NCBI RefSeq assembly: GCF_051200825.1 | Contig: NZ_CP195158.1 | Span: forward strand, 2,170,001-2,234,000 | Length of the DNA stretch: 64,000 nt | Direction of reading: 5' to 3' | Origin: Formosa sp030427735 | GTDB taxonomy: Bacteria > Bacteroidota > Bacteroidia > Flavobacteriales > Flavobacteriaceae | Shown here: piece by piece, positions 53,762 to 61,602 of the stretch | How the letters are laid out: every line of letters begins with the position of its first letter | Numbering within the stretch: position 1 is the stretch's first letter | Notes under the pieces: generated by a model | The model's database searches: none | What the model was told of the DNA's origin: nothing | What the model saw: only the letters and a program-made list of their open reading frames with translations | Translations under genes and position numbers: made by a program

Positions 53762-55351
53762 CTATTTTTTTATTATTTTTTTAGTAATCGAGCCTCCATT
53801 TAATTGAAATTTGATTAAATAAGTACCTAGACTTAATTGAGAAATATCTACTTGGTTATTTTGATATTGAGCGGTATTAATAATCATTCTACCTGATAAA
53901 TCAAAAATAGAAATGTTTTCGATCCTATGGCTGGTTTTAAATTTTATAAAATCGGAAGATGGATTTGGATAGATAGATAATGATGATTTTACTTCTACCG
54001 ATTCGGTATTAAGACTATTTGTATATTTCCATAATTGATAGTCTTTTAAATAATATAATATTTGGTTATAACTAATCGCAATGGCTATATTGTCAAGTGC
54101 ACTTACATGATCGGTTGTGTTTTTTGAAACATTCGATATCCAACCTTTTCTTGCAAAAGAATTGTCTTGAAATGCAGAAATAAAAAACTCATCACCTACA
54201 ATTTTGTGAATTTTACACGCATAGAAATCATTAATAAACATAAAGGGTTCTAGTGCGTTATTAGATAATTCGATTAAGTTTCTGGTTACATTATCATCTA
54301 AATTTAATGAGCAAAGCACTGTGCCCCCAGTATCATTCGAACTACAGAAAATCAATAAATTATCTGCCTCAGAAAGATTTGATGGAAAAAAATATTGACT
54401 ACTATTTTTAGTATATATTTCATTGGTGTTAGCCGATGTGCCATCTGACTCCCAAATCGATAATTGGTAATTATCAACAGAGAAAAACTGAAAGTATAAT
54501 TTATTATTTGCCTCAATAACATCACTATAGGCTACCAAATTATTTTGCGCATTCCATAAGCTAGTAACTATTTTAGTATTTTCTGAAGTTCCATCCGTTT
54601 CGTATAAATAATTTCTACTAACAAAGTATAACTTATTATTGAACTCTATATATTGAGACAATGCAGAAGTGCCACCAGGCCCAGAACCATTACCATCAAT
54701 TTCGTCCGTTATTGGAAATGTACCTATTGAAGTTCCGTCACTACTCCATACCTTAGATTTATTCGATCCGTAAGCCTGAAACGTAAATATAAAATTATCA
54801 TTACATTTTCCTTGAAACGTGGGCGTGTTCCAAATTGACAATCCATCTTTAACTAAAACTGTTCCTTCTGTAGTTCCATCAGTCTTCCAAACTTGCAGAG
54901 TATTATCTATACTTAAAAGGAAGAAAATGAAATTGCCCACAGTAGTGAGTTTTGTTACTTTACCATTTAAAAATTTGGTTATTTGTGATGCTTCAGAATT
55001 TATTCCATCTGTTTTCCATATTTCTCCAGACGAACTTCCATCGGTTGCTATAAAGTATAATTCATTATTCAGTACTGCTGAGCTTAAATTCAACGGATAT
55101 GTAGCCCCGTTTTCATTTCCAGAATTTATATCATCAACTAAAACTGTATTTGAATTCGTTCCGTCGCTCTTCCAAACCTCTTGACCAAAACCATCTGTAG
55201 ATGCATTAAAAAAAATTAAATTATTAAATTCTAAAAGACCATCGGGCAATACTGGACTAATACTTTCATAAGTAAAGTTCGAAATTTGTTGTTGGGCATT
55301 TATTTTAACAATCAGAAATAGATTGATAAATAATAGTAATTTTAACTTCAT
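53762..55351 (-). CDS. Secreted ELWxxDGT-repeat protein with T9SS sorting domain
   Basis: A 529-residue protein with signal peptide (about 1-19). It contains at least six copies of an ELWxxDGT-like motif (EVWKSDGT, EIWKTDGI, QVWKTDGT, KVWSSDGT, YLYETDGT, SIWESDGT), each about 45-60 residues apart. These are repeats of a beta-propeller-like family common in Bacteroidota. The last about 75 residues form a T9SS type A domain (IYPNPSSDFIKF, LSLGTYLIKFQLNGGSITKKIIKK). It should be displayed or released at the cell surface; function unknown, binding or adhesion is a guess. Confidence 0.85.
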   Translation of the reverse strand: MKLKLLLFINLFLIVKINAQQQISNFTYESISPVLPDGLLEFNNLIFFNASTDGFGQEVWKSDGTNSNTVLVDDINSGNENGATYPLNLSSAVLNNELYFIATDGSSSGEIWKTDGINSEASQITKFLNGKVTKLTTVGNFIFFLLSIDNTLQVWKTDGTTEGTVLVKDGLSIWNTPTFQGKCNDNFIFTFQAYGSNKSKVWSSDGTSIGTFPITDEIDGNGSGPGGTSALSQYIEFNNKLYFVSRNYLYETDGTSENTKIVTSLWNAQNNLVAYSDVIEANNKLYFQFFSVDNYQLSIWESDGTSANTNEIYTKNSSQYFFPSNLSEADNLLIFCSSNDTGGTVLCSLNLDDNVTRNLIELSNNALEPFMFINDFYACKIHKIVGDEFFISAFQDNSFARKGWISNVSKNTTDHVSALDNIAIAISYNQILYYLKDYQLWKYTNSLNTESVEVKSSLSIYPNPSSDFIKFKTSHRIENISIFDLSGRMIINTAQYQNNQVDISQLSLGTYLIKFQLNGGSITKKIIKK

Positions 55352-55534
55352 ATGTTATTGTTTCCTTGCGTGTATTCAATGTCGTAAGGCAAAAGCGTTA
55401 TTTGATTATTAATGTTACTAAACTACACTTTTTAGATTATACTCCAACATTTCCTTAAAAAGTTATTAAATCCCTTTACAATTTAAGTTTCTCAATTTAG
55501 AAATTCTGCATCATCAAAATTTATTTTTCATCAC

Positions 55535-55573
55535 TGCTACATTTAAAATCATTAAATGATTATATTTGTAGCA
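55535..55573. promoter_or_regulatory. 39-bp interrupted palindrome overlapping a TATATTTG promoter
   Basis: Outer arms TGCTACA (55535-55541) and TGTAGCA (55567-55573) and the inner palindrome ATCATTaAATGAT (55548-55560) share one centre at 55554. The TATATTTG -7 box (55561-55568) lies inside. This is 50 bp before the XRE-S24 gene and is a good candidate for its self-repressing operator. Confidence 0.6.
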
Positions 55574-55622
55574 ATCGATATTTCAACACCCAAAACACAT
55601 CTTTTGCAGTAAGCCATTTGTT

Positions 55623-56393
55623 ATGAATATGATTTCTAAAAACCTAAAACACTTACGCCAGTTAAAGCGTTTAACTCAGGAAGTGCTTGCTAACGATTTA
55701 AAAGTGACGCGTTCGCGGATTAGCTCGTATGAAGAAGGTCGCTCTGCTCCAACTATTGAGTTTTTAATCGCCGTATCCGATTATTTTAAATTACCGATAG
55801 ATATTTTGTTGCGAAACGATTTAACCAAAGGGCACGATGCCTCGTTTATAGAAGTGGCAAATCAGCGGGTATTATTTCCAATAACTGTGGATAGCGATAA
55901 TGAAGATTTGATTGAAGTGGTACCTGTAAAAGCCAGTGCTGGGTATTTGGCTGGTTACGACGATCCCGAATATATCGAGCAATTACAGAAAATTAAGTTA
56001 CCCTTTTTGCCAACAGGTAAACATCGCGCCTTCCCAATTAAAGGCGACTCCATGCTGCCTATGAAATCCGGCGCTTATGTAATTGGGCGTTTTGTAGAAA
56101 ATCGATTAGATATTGTTAGCGGGCGCACCTATGTACTCATAACTAAACATGAAGGCATGGTATACAAGCGTGTGTACAATCATATTGAAACCAACAACAC
56201 CTTGCGTTTAGTATCGGATAACAGCGCTTACGAACCTTATGATGTCGTGATTGATGAGGTGTTGGAACTTTGGGAATTCACCTGTAGCATCAACACTCAA
56301 GAATATGACGAGCAGGAACTAAAAATTAGCAGTATCATCCAGATGTTTACAGCACTTGGTGTAGAATTAAAAGCTTTAGAACGATTAATGTAA
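55623..56393 (+). CDS. XRE-family repressor with S24 (LexA/CI-like) peptidase domain
   Basis: A 256-residue protein. Residues about 5-62 form a helix-turn-helix (LKHLRQLKRLTQEVLANDLKVTRSRISSYEEGRSAPT). The C-terminal S24 domain has a possible self-cleavage site Ala106-Gly107 (VKASAGYLAGYDDPE), nucleophile Ser143 in KGDSMLP and the general-base Lys182 in MVYKRV. The set is intact, so damage-induced autocleavage is possible, as in LexA. The stop overlaps the start of the nuclease gene, making this a repressor-effector pair. Confidence 0.9.
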   Translation: MNMISKNLKHLRQLKRLTQEVLANDLKVTRSRISSYEEGRSAPTIEFLIAVSDYFKLPIDILLRNDLTKGHDASFIEVANQRVLFPITVDSDNEDLIEVVPVKASAGYLAGYDDPEYIEQLQKIKLPFLPTGKHRAFPIKGDSMLPMKSGAYVIGRFVENRLDIVSGRTYVLITKHEGMVYKRVYNHIETNNTLRLVSDNSAYEPYDVVIDEVLELWEFTCSINTQEYDEQELKISSIIQMFTALGVELKALERLM

Positions 56394-57724
56394 TGATGTA
56401 TAGTATAATAGATATAGAAACTACAGGCGCAGGTAACAAGATTACCGAAATCGCCATTTTAAAACACGATGGCACTCAGGTAATCGATAGTTACAGTACT
56501 CTTGTAAATCCTGAAGCTTATATTCCAGATTATATTACCGCCTTAACTGGTATCGATAATGCTATGGTGGCAGATGCCCCGACATTTGAAACCATTGCAC
56601 CAACAGTTTTGGAATTTACTAAAGACACCGTATTTGTAGCCCACAATGTCAATTTCGATTACAATATCATTCGCAATAGTTTTAAAGTTCTGAACTTAGA
56701 TTTCCGACGTAAAAAATTATGCACCATTCGTTTGTCCCGAAAGTTATTACCAGGCCACAGTTCCTATAGTTTGGGCAAGCTATGTAGGAGTTTAGAAATA
56801 CCAATTTCTGACAGACACCGTGCTAAAGGTGATGCCGATGCTACAGCTATTTTATTCGATTTATTATTAGCACAAGACGACGCCGAAACGGTTTTTAAAG
56901 ACTTTTTAAAACCAAGCTCTAAAGAAGCGACTTTGCCACCGCATTTGTCGAGCAGTGTTTTTGAAAACATCCCGAACAAACCAGGTATTTATTATTTTAA
57001 AGACAAAAAAGGGAAGATTATTTATATAGGAAAAGCCAAAGATTTACAAAAGCGTGTATTAGGACATTTTTACAATAAATCGGCTAAAGAATTGGAACTA
57101 TGCCGCAATACCGCCCATATCGATTTTGAACTCTCTGGCAACGAAACCATTGCTCTTCTTATGGAAGATGCAGCTATAAAGCATCATTTTCCAGAATATA
57201 ATTTACTAGCAAAACGACGCCCTAAAACCTTTGGCATTTTTTCTTACCTAGACCGCCAAGGCATAAACCATTTAGCATTTAACAGTACCAAAGGCATGCC
57301 ACAGCCCATACAAACTTTTACAAGTATTAGGGAATGCCGCAGCTATTTAGAACAAATTTGTAAACAGTTTAATTTATGCGCTAAGTTTTGTCATTTACAA
57401 GAGATTTCCGGCGCTTGTTCGCATTACAGTTTAACAAATTGTAAAGGTGTTTGTAAAGGAGAAGAATTGGTTACAGATTATAATTCCAGAGTGCAAGAAG
57501 CTATTAATCATATGAAACAAGGTCTGGAAGATATCGTAATTAAAGACACAGGACGAACACCCCAGGAAACAAGTTTTATTTTAATACAACAAGGCATGTA
57601 CTTAGGGTATGGATTTGTAGATAATACAGAACAGATTTGTAATCCTGAAGCATTAGAGCCCTTTTTAATTAAACAACAGGACTCAATGGACGTTCGAAAA
57701 ATATTGCGGTCGGTAATGTCTTAA
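56393..57724 (+). CDS. DnaQ-like exonuclease fused to GIY-YIG (UvrC/Cho-like) endonuclease
   Basis: A 443-residue two-domain nuclease. Residues 1-165 are a DEDDh 3'-5' exonuclease: IDIETTG (Asp7, Glu9), FVAHNVNFDYN (Asp89) and HRAKGDADAT (His142, Asp147). Residues about 193-275 are a GIY-YIG domain: NKPGIYYFKDKKGKIIYIGKAKDLQKRVLGHF with Arg221. A Cys-containing C-terminal region follows (CKQFNLCAKFCHLQ, CSHYSLTNCKGVCKG). It corresponds to the exonuclease-UvrC-like fusions and Cho-like endonucleases of nucleotide excision repair. ATG at 56393 overlaps the repressor stop; ATG at 56396 is an equal alternative. Confidence 0.9.
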   Translation: MMYSIIDIETTGAGNKITEIAILKHDGTQVIDSYSTLVNPEAYIPDYITALTGIDNAMVADAPTFETIAPTVLEFTKDTVFVAHNVNFDYNIIRNSFKVLNLDFRRKKLCTIRLSRKLLPGHSSYSLGKLCRSLEIPISDRHRAKGDADATAILFDLLLAQDDAETVFKDFLKPSSKEATLPPHLSSSVFENIPNKPGIYYFKDKKGKIIYIGKAKDLQKRVLGHFYNKSAKELELCRNTAHIDFELSGNETIALLMEDAAIKHHFPEYNLLAKRRPKTFGIFSYLDRQGINHLAFNSTKGMPQPIQTFTSIRECRSYLEQICKQFNLCAKFCHLQEISGACSHYSLTNCKGVCKGEELVTDYNSRVQEAINHMKQGLEDIVIKDTGRTPQETSFILIQQGMYLGYGFVDNTEQICNPEALEPFLIKQQDSMDVRKILRSVMS

Positions 57725-57769
57725 AATGCTTTTTAATTTGTTTCCACACTTACTTTTCAGATGTATTTG

Positions 57770-58678
57770 CTAAACATCATTTAATAATTTATTTCGTTCG
57801 GCCCATTCGGTCCAGGAACCGTCATAGAGTTTTAAAAAGCTTTTATATCCGATCTGGCAAGCCAACAAGACAATACAAGCTGTCATTCCCGAACCACAGC
57901 TAAAAACCAATTCATTCTCATCTTTAACCTTTTCATCAAAAAGTGCGTATAATTCACTTTTAGATTTATATTTTCCGTCTTTTAAAACCTCTTGATAAGG
58001 TATATTGATTGAATTTTCAATGTTACCGCTTTTTAAATGTTTTCTAGGTTCTTGCGCAATTCCGTTAAATCTACTTTCCGATCTGGCATCTATTAGAGTA
58101 AACTTTTGCTCTTTAATATTACTTAAAACGTGTTCAAAATCAATAAACAATGACTTATTGAAATTCGCTTTAAAATTTCCAGCATTAAAAGTCTGAATAT
58201 GTTTATTTTCGGTTCTGAATCCCTTTTTAATCCAGTTGGGAAGTCCGCCATTTAACACGGCTATATTGTCGTGCCCCATAACCGTAAATAACCACCAAAC
58301 TCTAGGGCTCGAAAAAATTCCATTATTGTCGAAAACAACAATTTCGGAATCTTGGTTAATACCAAGTTGTCTACAAGCTGTTTCAAATATTTCCGGTTCT
58401 GGAATAGTATTCGGAAAGGGACTTGTTTTGTTAACAAACACATTTTTTAAATCGAAAATTCTTGCGTTAGGAATCGTTTTGTTAAATTTTTCAAACGCTT
58501 TTCCTTCAGCACTAGCTTTTAAGCTAGCGTCCAGTATAATTAAGTTGGGTTTACTTAAATTTTGATTTAACCATGCAGTTGAAACTATTTCTCTCAATGT
58601 CGTTTTAGATGTTGTATAGTGGATTTGTGTATGAAAAGTTACAAATTTGATTGCTAGGATTTTCTGTAAGAAAATCAT
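57770..58678 (-). CDS. Thiosulfate/3-mercaptopyruvate sulfurtransferase (tandem rhodanese)
   Basis: Two rhodanese domains: the first non-catalytic (IVSTAWLNQNLSKPNLIILDAS, FETACRQLGINQDSEIVVFDN, SPRVWWLFTVMGHDNIAVLNGGLPNWIKKG), the second with the active-site loop CGSGMTA (Cys261). The Gly-Ser-Gly-x-Thr-Ala loop points to mercaptopyruvate rather than thiosulfate as substrate. The start at 58678 gives an unusual hydrophobic 30-residue extension. A TTG in the sequence for TLREIVSTAWL would give the normal N-terminus, so the true start may be internal. Confidence 0.85.
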   Translation of the reverse strand: MIFLQKILAIKFVTFHTQIHYTTSKTTLREIVSTAWLNQNLSKPNLIILDASLKASAEGKAFEKFNKTIPNARIFDLKNVFVNKTSPFPNTIPEPEIFETACRQLGINQDSEIVVFDNNGIFSSPRVWWLFTVMGHDNIAVLNGGLPNWIKKGFRTENKHIQTFNAGNFKANFNKSLFIDFEHVLSNIKEQKFTLIDARSESRFNGIAQEPRKHLKSGNIENSINIPYQEVLKDGKYKSKSELYALFDEKVKDENELVFSCGSGMTACIVLLACQIGYKSFLKLYDGSWTEWAERNKLLNDV

Positions 58679-58765
58679 AAGCTGATAAATGCAGACTATA
58701 TTCGGTTTTTCCGAAAATGGTTTTGTTTAGTTTTATTTAGTTGTTAACTATAAAACTAAAATATA

Positions 58766-59671
58766 TTATTTGTTTTTAAAATTTTTAGGCTCTGGTAATG
58801 GCACAAATTCTTTATCGTCGTTAGGGATTTTTGGAAATGCTTTTAAATTCTGGTTTTTCCAATTCTCCTTAGCTTGTTCCAATAGGGACTTATCTGAACT
58901 CACAAAATTCCAAAACATAAAACGCTCTTCATCGAAAGCCTCGCCACCAAAAAGATATAGTGTTGTTTCGCCATTGGTTTCAAATTCACAAAGCGAAGCA
59001 TTTTTAGCTACCAATAATTGTTTGCTTCCGTAGTTGTTATTTTCAATATTTACCGTCCCGTTTAAAACATACATACCTACTTCACCAAAAAGCTTATCGC
59101 CAATAGTTACCTTCTGTGTGGTTTCTGTTTTTATCTCTATAAAATATAAAGGGCTATGCACTGGAACTGGTGATTTTTTTCCTTGAATTTCGCCTGCAAT
59201 AAGTTTATACGAAATACCATGTTCTTCCCAAGTTGGAATATCTTTTTTATCGATATGGAAAAAGGAAGGTTCACTTTGCTCCAGATGTTTTGGCAGACCA
59301 ATCCAAAGCTGAAGTCCGTGTAAATACTTATCGTTTTGTCGTAAATATTCAGGTGTTCTTTCGGAATGTACAACGCCTTTTCCAGCAGTCATCCAATTAA
59401 CCGCTCCCGGTTTAATTTCTATGGCATTGCCCAGACTGTCTCTATGAAAAATTGCTCCATCAAAAAGATAGGTTAATGTTGAAAGCCCGATGTGCGGATG
59501 TGGCGGAACATCTAAATTTTGATGCTCTTTTAAACATGCAGGCCCCATGTGATCTATAAATAAAAATGGCCCGACTGCTCTTTTTTGCCGAAACGGGAGT
59601 AGCCGTCCTACTATAAAATTACCAATATTGGCTGCCTTTTCTTCTATAATTAATCCTACGTTAGATTGCAT
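58766..59671 (-). CDS. Pirin-family cupin protein
   Basis: A 301-residue bicupin: GPFLFIDHMGPA, the metal-binding PHPHIGLSTLTYLFDG, HRDSLGNAIEIKPGAVNWMTAGKGVVHSE, GLQLWIGLP, and a C-terminal cupin with LYLFGGEAFDE. Pirins bind iron and some act as quercetin 2,3-dioxygenases or redox-responsive regulators; which applies here cannot be told. Monocistronic on the minus strand, divergent from the DUF2975 gene. Confidence 0.9.
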   Translation of the reverse strand: MQSNVGLIIEEKAANIGNFIVGRLLPFRQKRAVGPFLFIDHMGPACLKEHQNLDVPPHPHIGLSTLTYLFDGAIFHRDSLGNAIEIKPGAVNWMTAGKGVVHSERTPEYLRQNDKYLHGLQLWIGLPKHLEQSEPSFFHIDKKDIPTWEEHGISYKLIAGEIQGKKSPVPVHSPLYFIEIKTETTQKVTIGDKLFGEVGMYVLNGTVNIENNNYGSKQLLVAKNASLCEFETNGETTLYLFGGEAFDEERFMFWNFVSSDKSLLEQAKENWKNQNLKAFPKIPNDDKEFVPLPEPKNFKNK

Positions 59672-59831
59672 AATATTATTTTTTCACATTAAAAGAATAC
59701 CCAAATAATTAGAGATGAATCAGTATGGAAATAGCCAAAACATCATCACTAAATGCTTCAGGTTAATTTGTTGTTGTAATTGTATGTGTATGGTTTAAAC
59801 TGGAATGTTTTCACTATTCTTTTTTACTACC

Positions 59832-59858
59832 CTGTTTTTCTACAAAAACAGTTTTTTT
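59832..59858 (+). terminator. Terminator-like hairpin without an upstream plus-strand gene
   Basis: CTGTTTTT (59832-59839) and AAAAACAG (59844-59851) pair around CTAC and are followed by seven T residues. No plus-strand gene ends before it, so it may terminate a short unannotated RNA starting in 59690-59820 or be a relic. Confidence 0.5.
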
Positions 59859-59936
59859 ATTCCTCTAAATATAAAACTAAAATGTAAGAAACTAATCAAC
59901 TTATATGATTCTGATTACTTAAAAAAAACAATAATT

Positions 59937-59967
59937 TATCGTAAAACGATATATTTTTATATATTTG
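59937..59967 (+). promoter_or_regulatory. TATCG-CGATA operator and TATATTTG promoter of the DUF2975/HTH pair
   Basis: TATCG (59937-59941) and CGATA (59947-59951) flank TAAAA, and TATATTTG (59960-59967) matches the TAnnTTTG -7 element, 24 bp before the DUF2975 ATG. A GTAAcaaaTTAC repeat follows over the expected start site. The small HTH protein encoded in this operon is the obvious candidate ligand. Confidence 0.5.
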
Positions 59968-59991
59968 CAGTAACAAATTACTTTTTATTTT

Positions 59992-60501
59992 ATGCAAAAA
60001 TCAATTATTATTTCCAAAGTTTTATACTACATCTCAAGGCTATTGGGCGGTTTGTATTTAATTACTGGTGTTTATGGGTTATTCAGCTGGGTAACAAACA
60101 CCCATTTGCTTATAAACGATAAGCAAACAATTATCACCTACCCTTTTACAGAAGCGTCTTTTTTAATTTTAGACAGCAACATAACGTATTTAATCTTTTC
60201 GTTTTTAATTCCTGTTTTAGGGTATGGTTTGTTTTTTTGGCTACTATCTAATGTCTTTAAGGTATTTTACCAAGACAAATTATTTACCGCCGAAAATATT
60301 GTGCATTTACGACGGTTTTATCTTGTCAATATATTTCTACCAACTATACTCACCATATTCACTTCGTTTTTTATGCCCATAGAACACGAAATGTTTCTAA
60401 TAATTATCCTGCATCTTGTTTTAGGTGTTTTTGTGTTTTTTATGTCAGAAATATTTAACCAAGGATTGCATTTACAAAACGAACAAGACTTATACATTTA
60501 A
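59992..60501 (+). CDS. DUF2975-type four-helix membrane protein
   Basis: A 169-residue protein with four predicted membrane segments (about 12-32, 55-80, 100-120, 127-150). Its arrangement (ISRLLGGLYLITGVYGLFSWV, LFFWLLSNVFKVFYQDKLFTAENIVHLRRF) is that of DUF2975 proteins. These are nearly always encoded directly before a small Cro/CI-type HTH protein, as here (3 bp). Function is unknown; a membrane sensor that sequesters or tunes the partner regulator is one possibility. Confidence 0.8.
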   Translation: MQKSIIISKVLYYISRLLGGLYLITGVYGLFSWVTNTHLLINDKQTIITYPFTEASFLILDSNITYLIFSFLIPVLGYGLFFWLLSNVFKVFYQDKLFTAENIVHLRRFYLVNIFLPTILTIFTSFFMPIEHEMFLIIILHLVLGVFVFFMSEIFNQGLHLQNEQDLYI

Positions 60502-60504
60502 ACT

Positions 60505-60708
60505 ATGCCCATTGTAATAAATATAGACGTCATGCTTGCCAAACGAAAAATGAAGAGTAAAGAATTGGTTAAAGAAGTTGGCATTACACCTGCAAATTTA
60601 TCGATACTAAAAAATGGAAAAGCCAAAGGCATTCGCTTTGAAACTCTAGAAAAAATATGCAAAGCCTTAGACTGTAAACCTGGAGACATTATAGACTATG
60701 TAGACTAG
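60505..60708 (+). CDS. Small Cro/CI-type HTH regulator (YozG-like)
   Basis: A 67-residue protein that is almost entirely an XRE-type DNA-binding domain: INIDVMLAKRKMKSKELVKEVGITPANLSILKNGKAKGIRFETLEKICKALDCKPGDIIDYVD. It lies 3 bp after the DUF2975 gene and 21 bp before an ABC ATPase gene. It probably regulates its own operon and perhaps the transporter. The inverted repeat upstream of the operon is a likely target. Confidence 0.92.
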   Translation: MPIVINIDVMLAKRKMKSKELVKEVGITPANLSILKNGKAKGIRFETLEKICKALDCKPGDIIDYVD

Positions 60709-60729
60709 CACTCTCTTAAATATTATCTT

Positions 60730-61602
60730 ATGAATACATTGAATATCAACAATGTGTCCCTTGTGTATAACAACGGACACCAGGCACTTAATGCCATAAA
60801 TTTAAACATAACAAACGGTGTTTTTGGCTTACTTGGGCCTAATGGCGCAGGAAAATCTTCGCTTATGAAAACCATTGTAGGCTTACAAAAACCAAACGAA
60901 GGACACATTAGTTTTAACGATACAGATATTGTAAAAAACCCATTAGAAATACAAAAACAGCTAGGTTTTTTACCACAGTATTTTGGTGTTTACCCTAAAG
61001 TTTCGGCTTATAATTTACTACAACATTTGGCTAAACTAAAAGGTATTCACAACAAGAAAGAGCGCCACGATCAGATTATGAATCTTCTGGATAAAGTGAA
61101 TTTAGTTGACGCCAAAAACAAAGAAGTACATACGTTTTCTGGTGGTATGAAACAACGTTTTGGCGTAGCTCAAGCGTTATTGGGAGATCCTAAAATTGTG
61201 ATTGTAGACGAACCTACAGCAGGTTTAGATCCTGAAGAACGTAATAGATTTAATGCGCTGTTGAGCGAAATAGGCGAAGATATTATCATTTTATTATCGA
61301 CGCACTTGGTAGAAGATGTACGAAATCTATGTTCGGATATAGCGATTATAAAACAAGGCGCTATTGTGGCAAAAGGTAGCCCAAATAAATTTATTGAAGC
61401 CTTACAAGGGAAAATATGGCAAAAAGCAACAACCAAAAACGAGCTACTTCATCTTGAACCAAACCACAACATCATCAGTAAGCAATTTATTGAAAAGGTC
61501 ATGCATGTAACCGTGTATGCCGATGCTTGCCCAACTGGGTTTAAAGCTGTAACTCCAAATTTAGAGCACGCTTATTTCACATATTTAAACAGCACAACAT
61601 GA
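60730..61602 (+). CDS. ABC-2-type transporter ATP-binding protein
   Basis: A 290-residue ATPase: Walker A GPNGAGKSS, Q-loop LPQYFGVYPKVSAYNLLQHL, signature TFSGGMKQRFGVAQALLGDPKIVIVDEPTAGLDPEE, and H-loop LLSTHLVEDVRNLCSDIAII. It is of the CcmA/NatA-like export type. The stop overlaps the start of the permease/peptidase gene (ATGA), so both act together. Cargo is unknown. Confidence 0.93.
   Translation: MNTLNINNVSLVYNNGHQALNAINLNITNGVFGLLGPNGAGKSSLMKTIVGLQKPNEGHISFNDTDIVKNPLEIQKQLGFLPQYFGVYPKVSAYNLLQHLAKLKGIHNKKERHDQIMNLLDKVNLVDAKNKEVHTFSGGMKQRFGVAQALLGDPKIVIVDEPTAGLDPEERNRFNALLSEIGEDIIILLSTHLVEDVRNLCSDIAIIKQGAIVAKGSPNKFIEALQGKIWQKATTKNELLHLEPNHNIISKQFIEKVMHVTVYADACPTGFKAVTPNLEHAYFTYLNSTT

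Larger units (their letters stand above)
59672..59991. other. 320-bp divergent intergenic region with orphan hairpin, operator and promoter
   Basis: Between pirin (minus) and the DUF2975 gene (plus). It holds a plus-oriented terminator-like hairpin (59832-59858), an interrupted palindrome TATCGtaaaaCGATA (59937-59951) and a TATATTTG box (59960-59967). A possible 105-residue ORF from 59805 crosses the hairpin, has no recognisable domain and overlaps the real gene, so it is not called. Confidence 0.55.

Noticed and set aside
58700..58716. TTCGG-TTTTT-CCGAA stem between the pirin and sulfurtransferase genes as a terminator
   Set aside because: Short stem with no T-run on the minus strand, where both flanking genes are read.
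59805..60122. 105-codon plus-strand ORF before the DUF2975 gene
   Set aside because: It crosses a terminator-like hairpin and the promoter and overlaps the DUF2975 gene in another frame.
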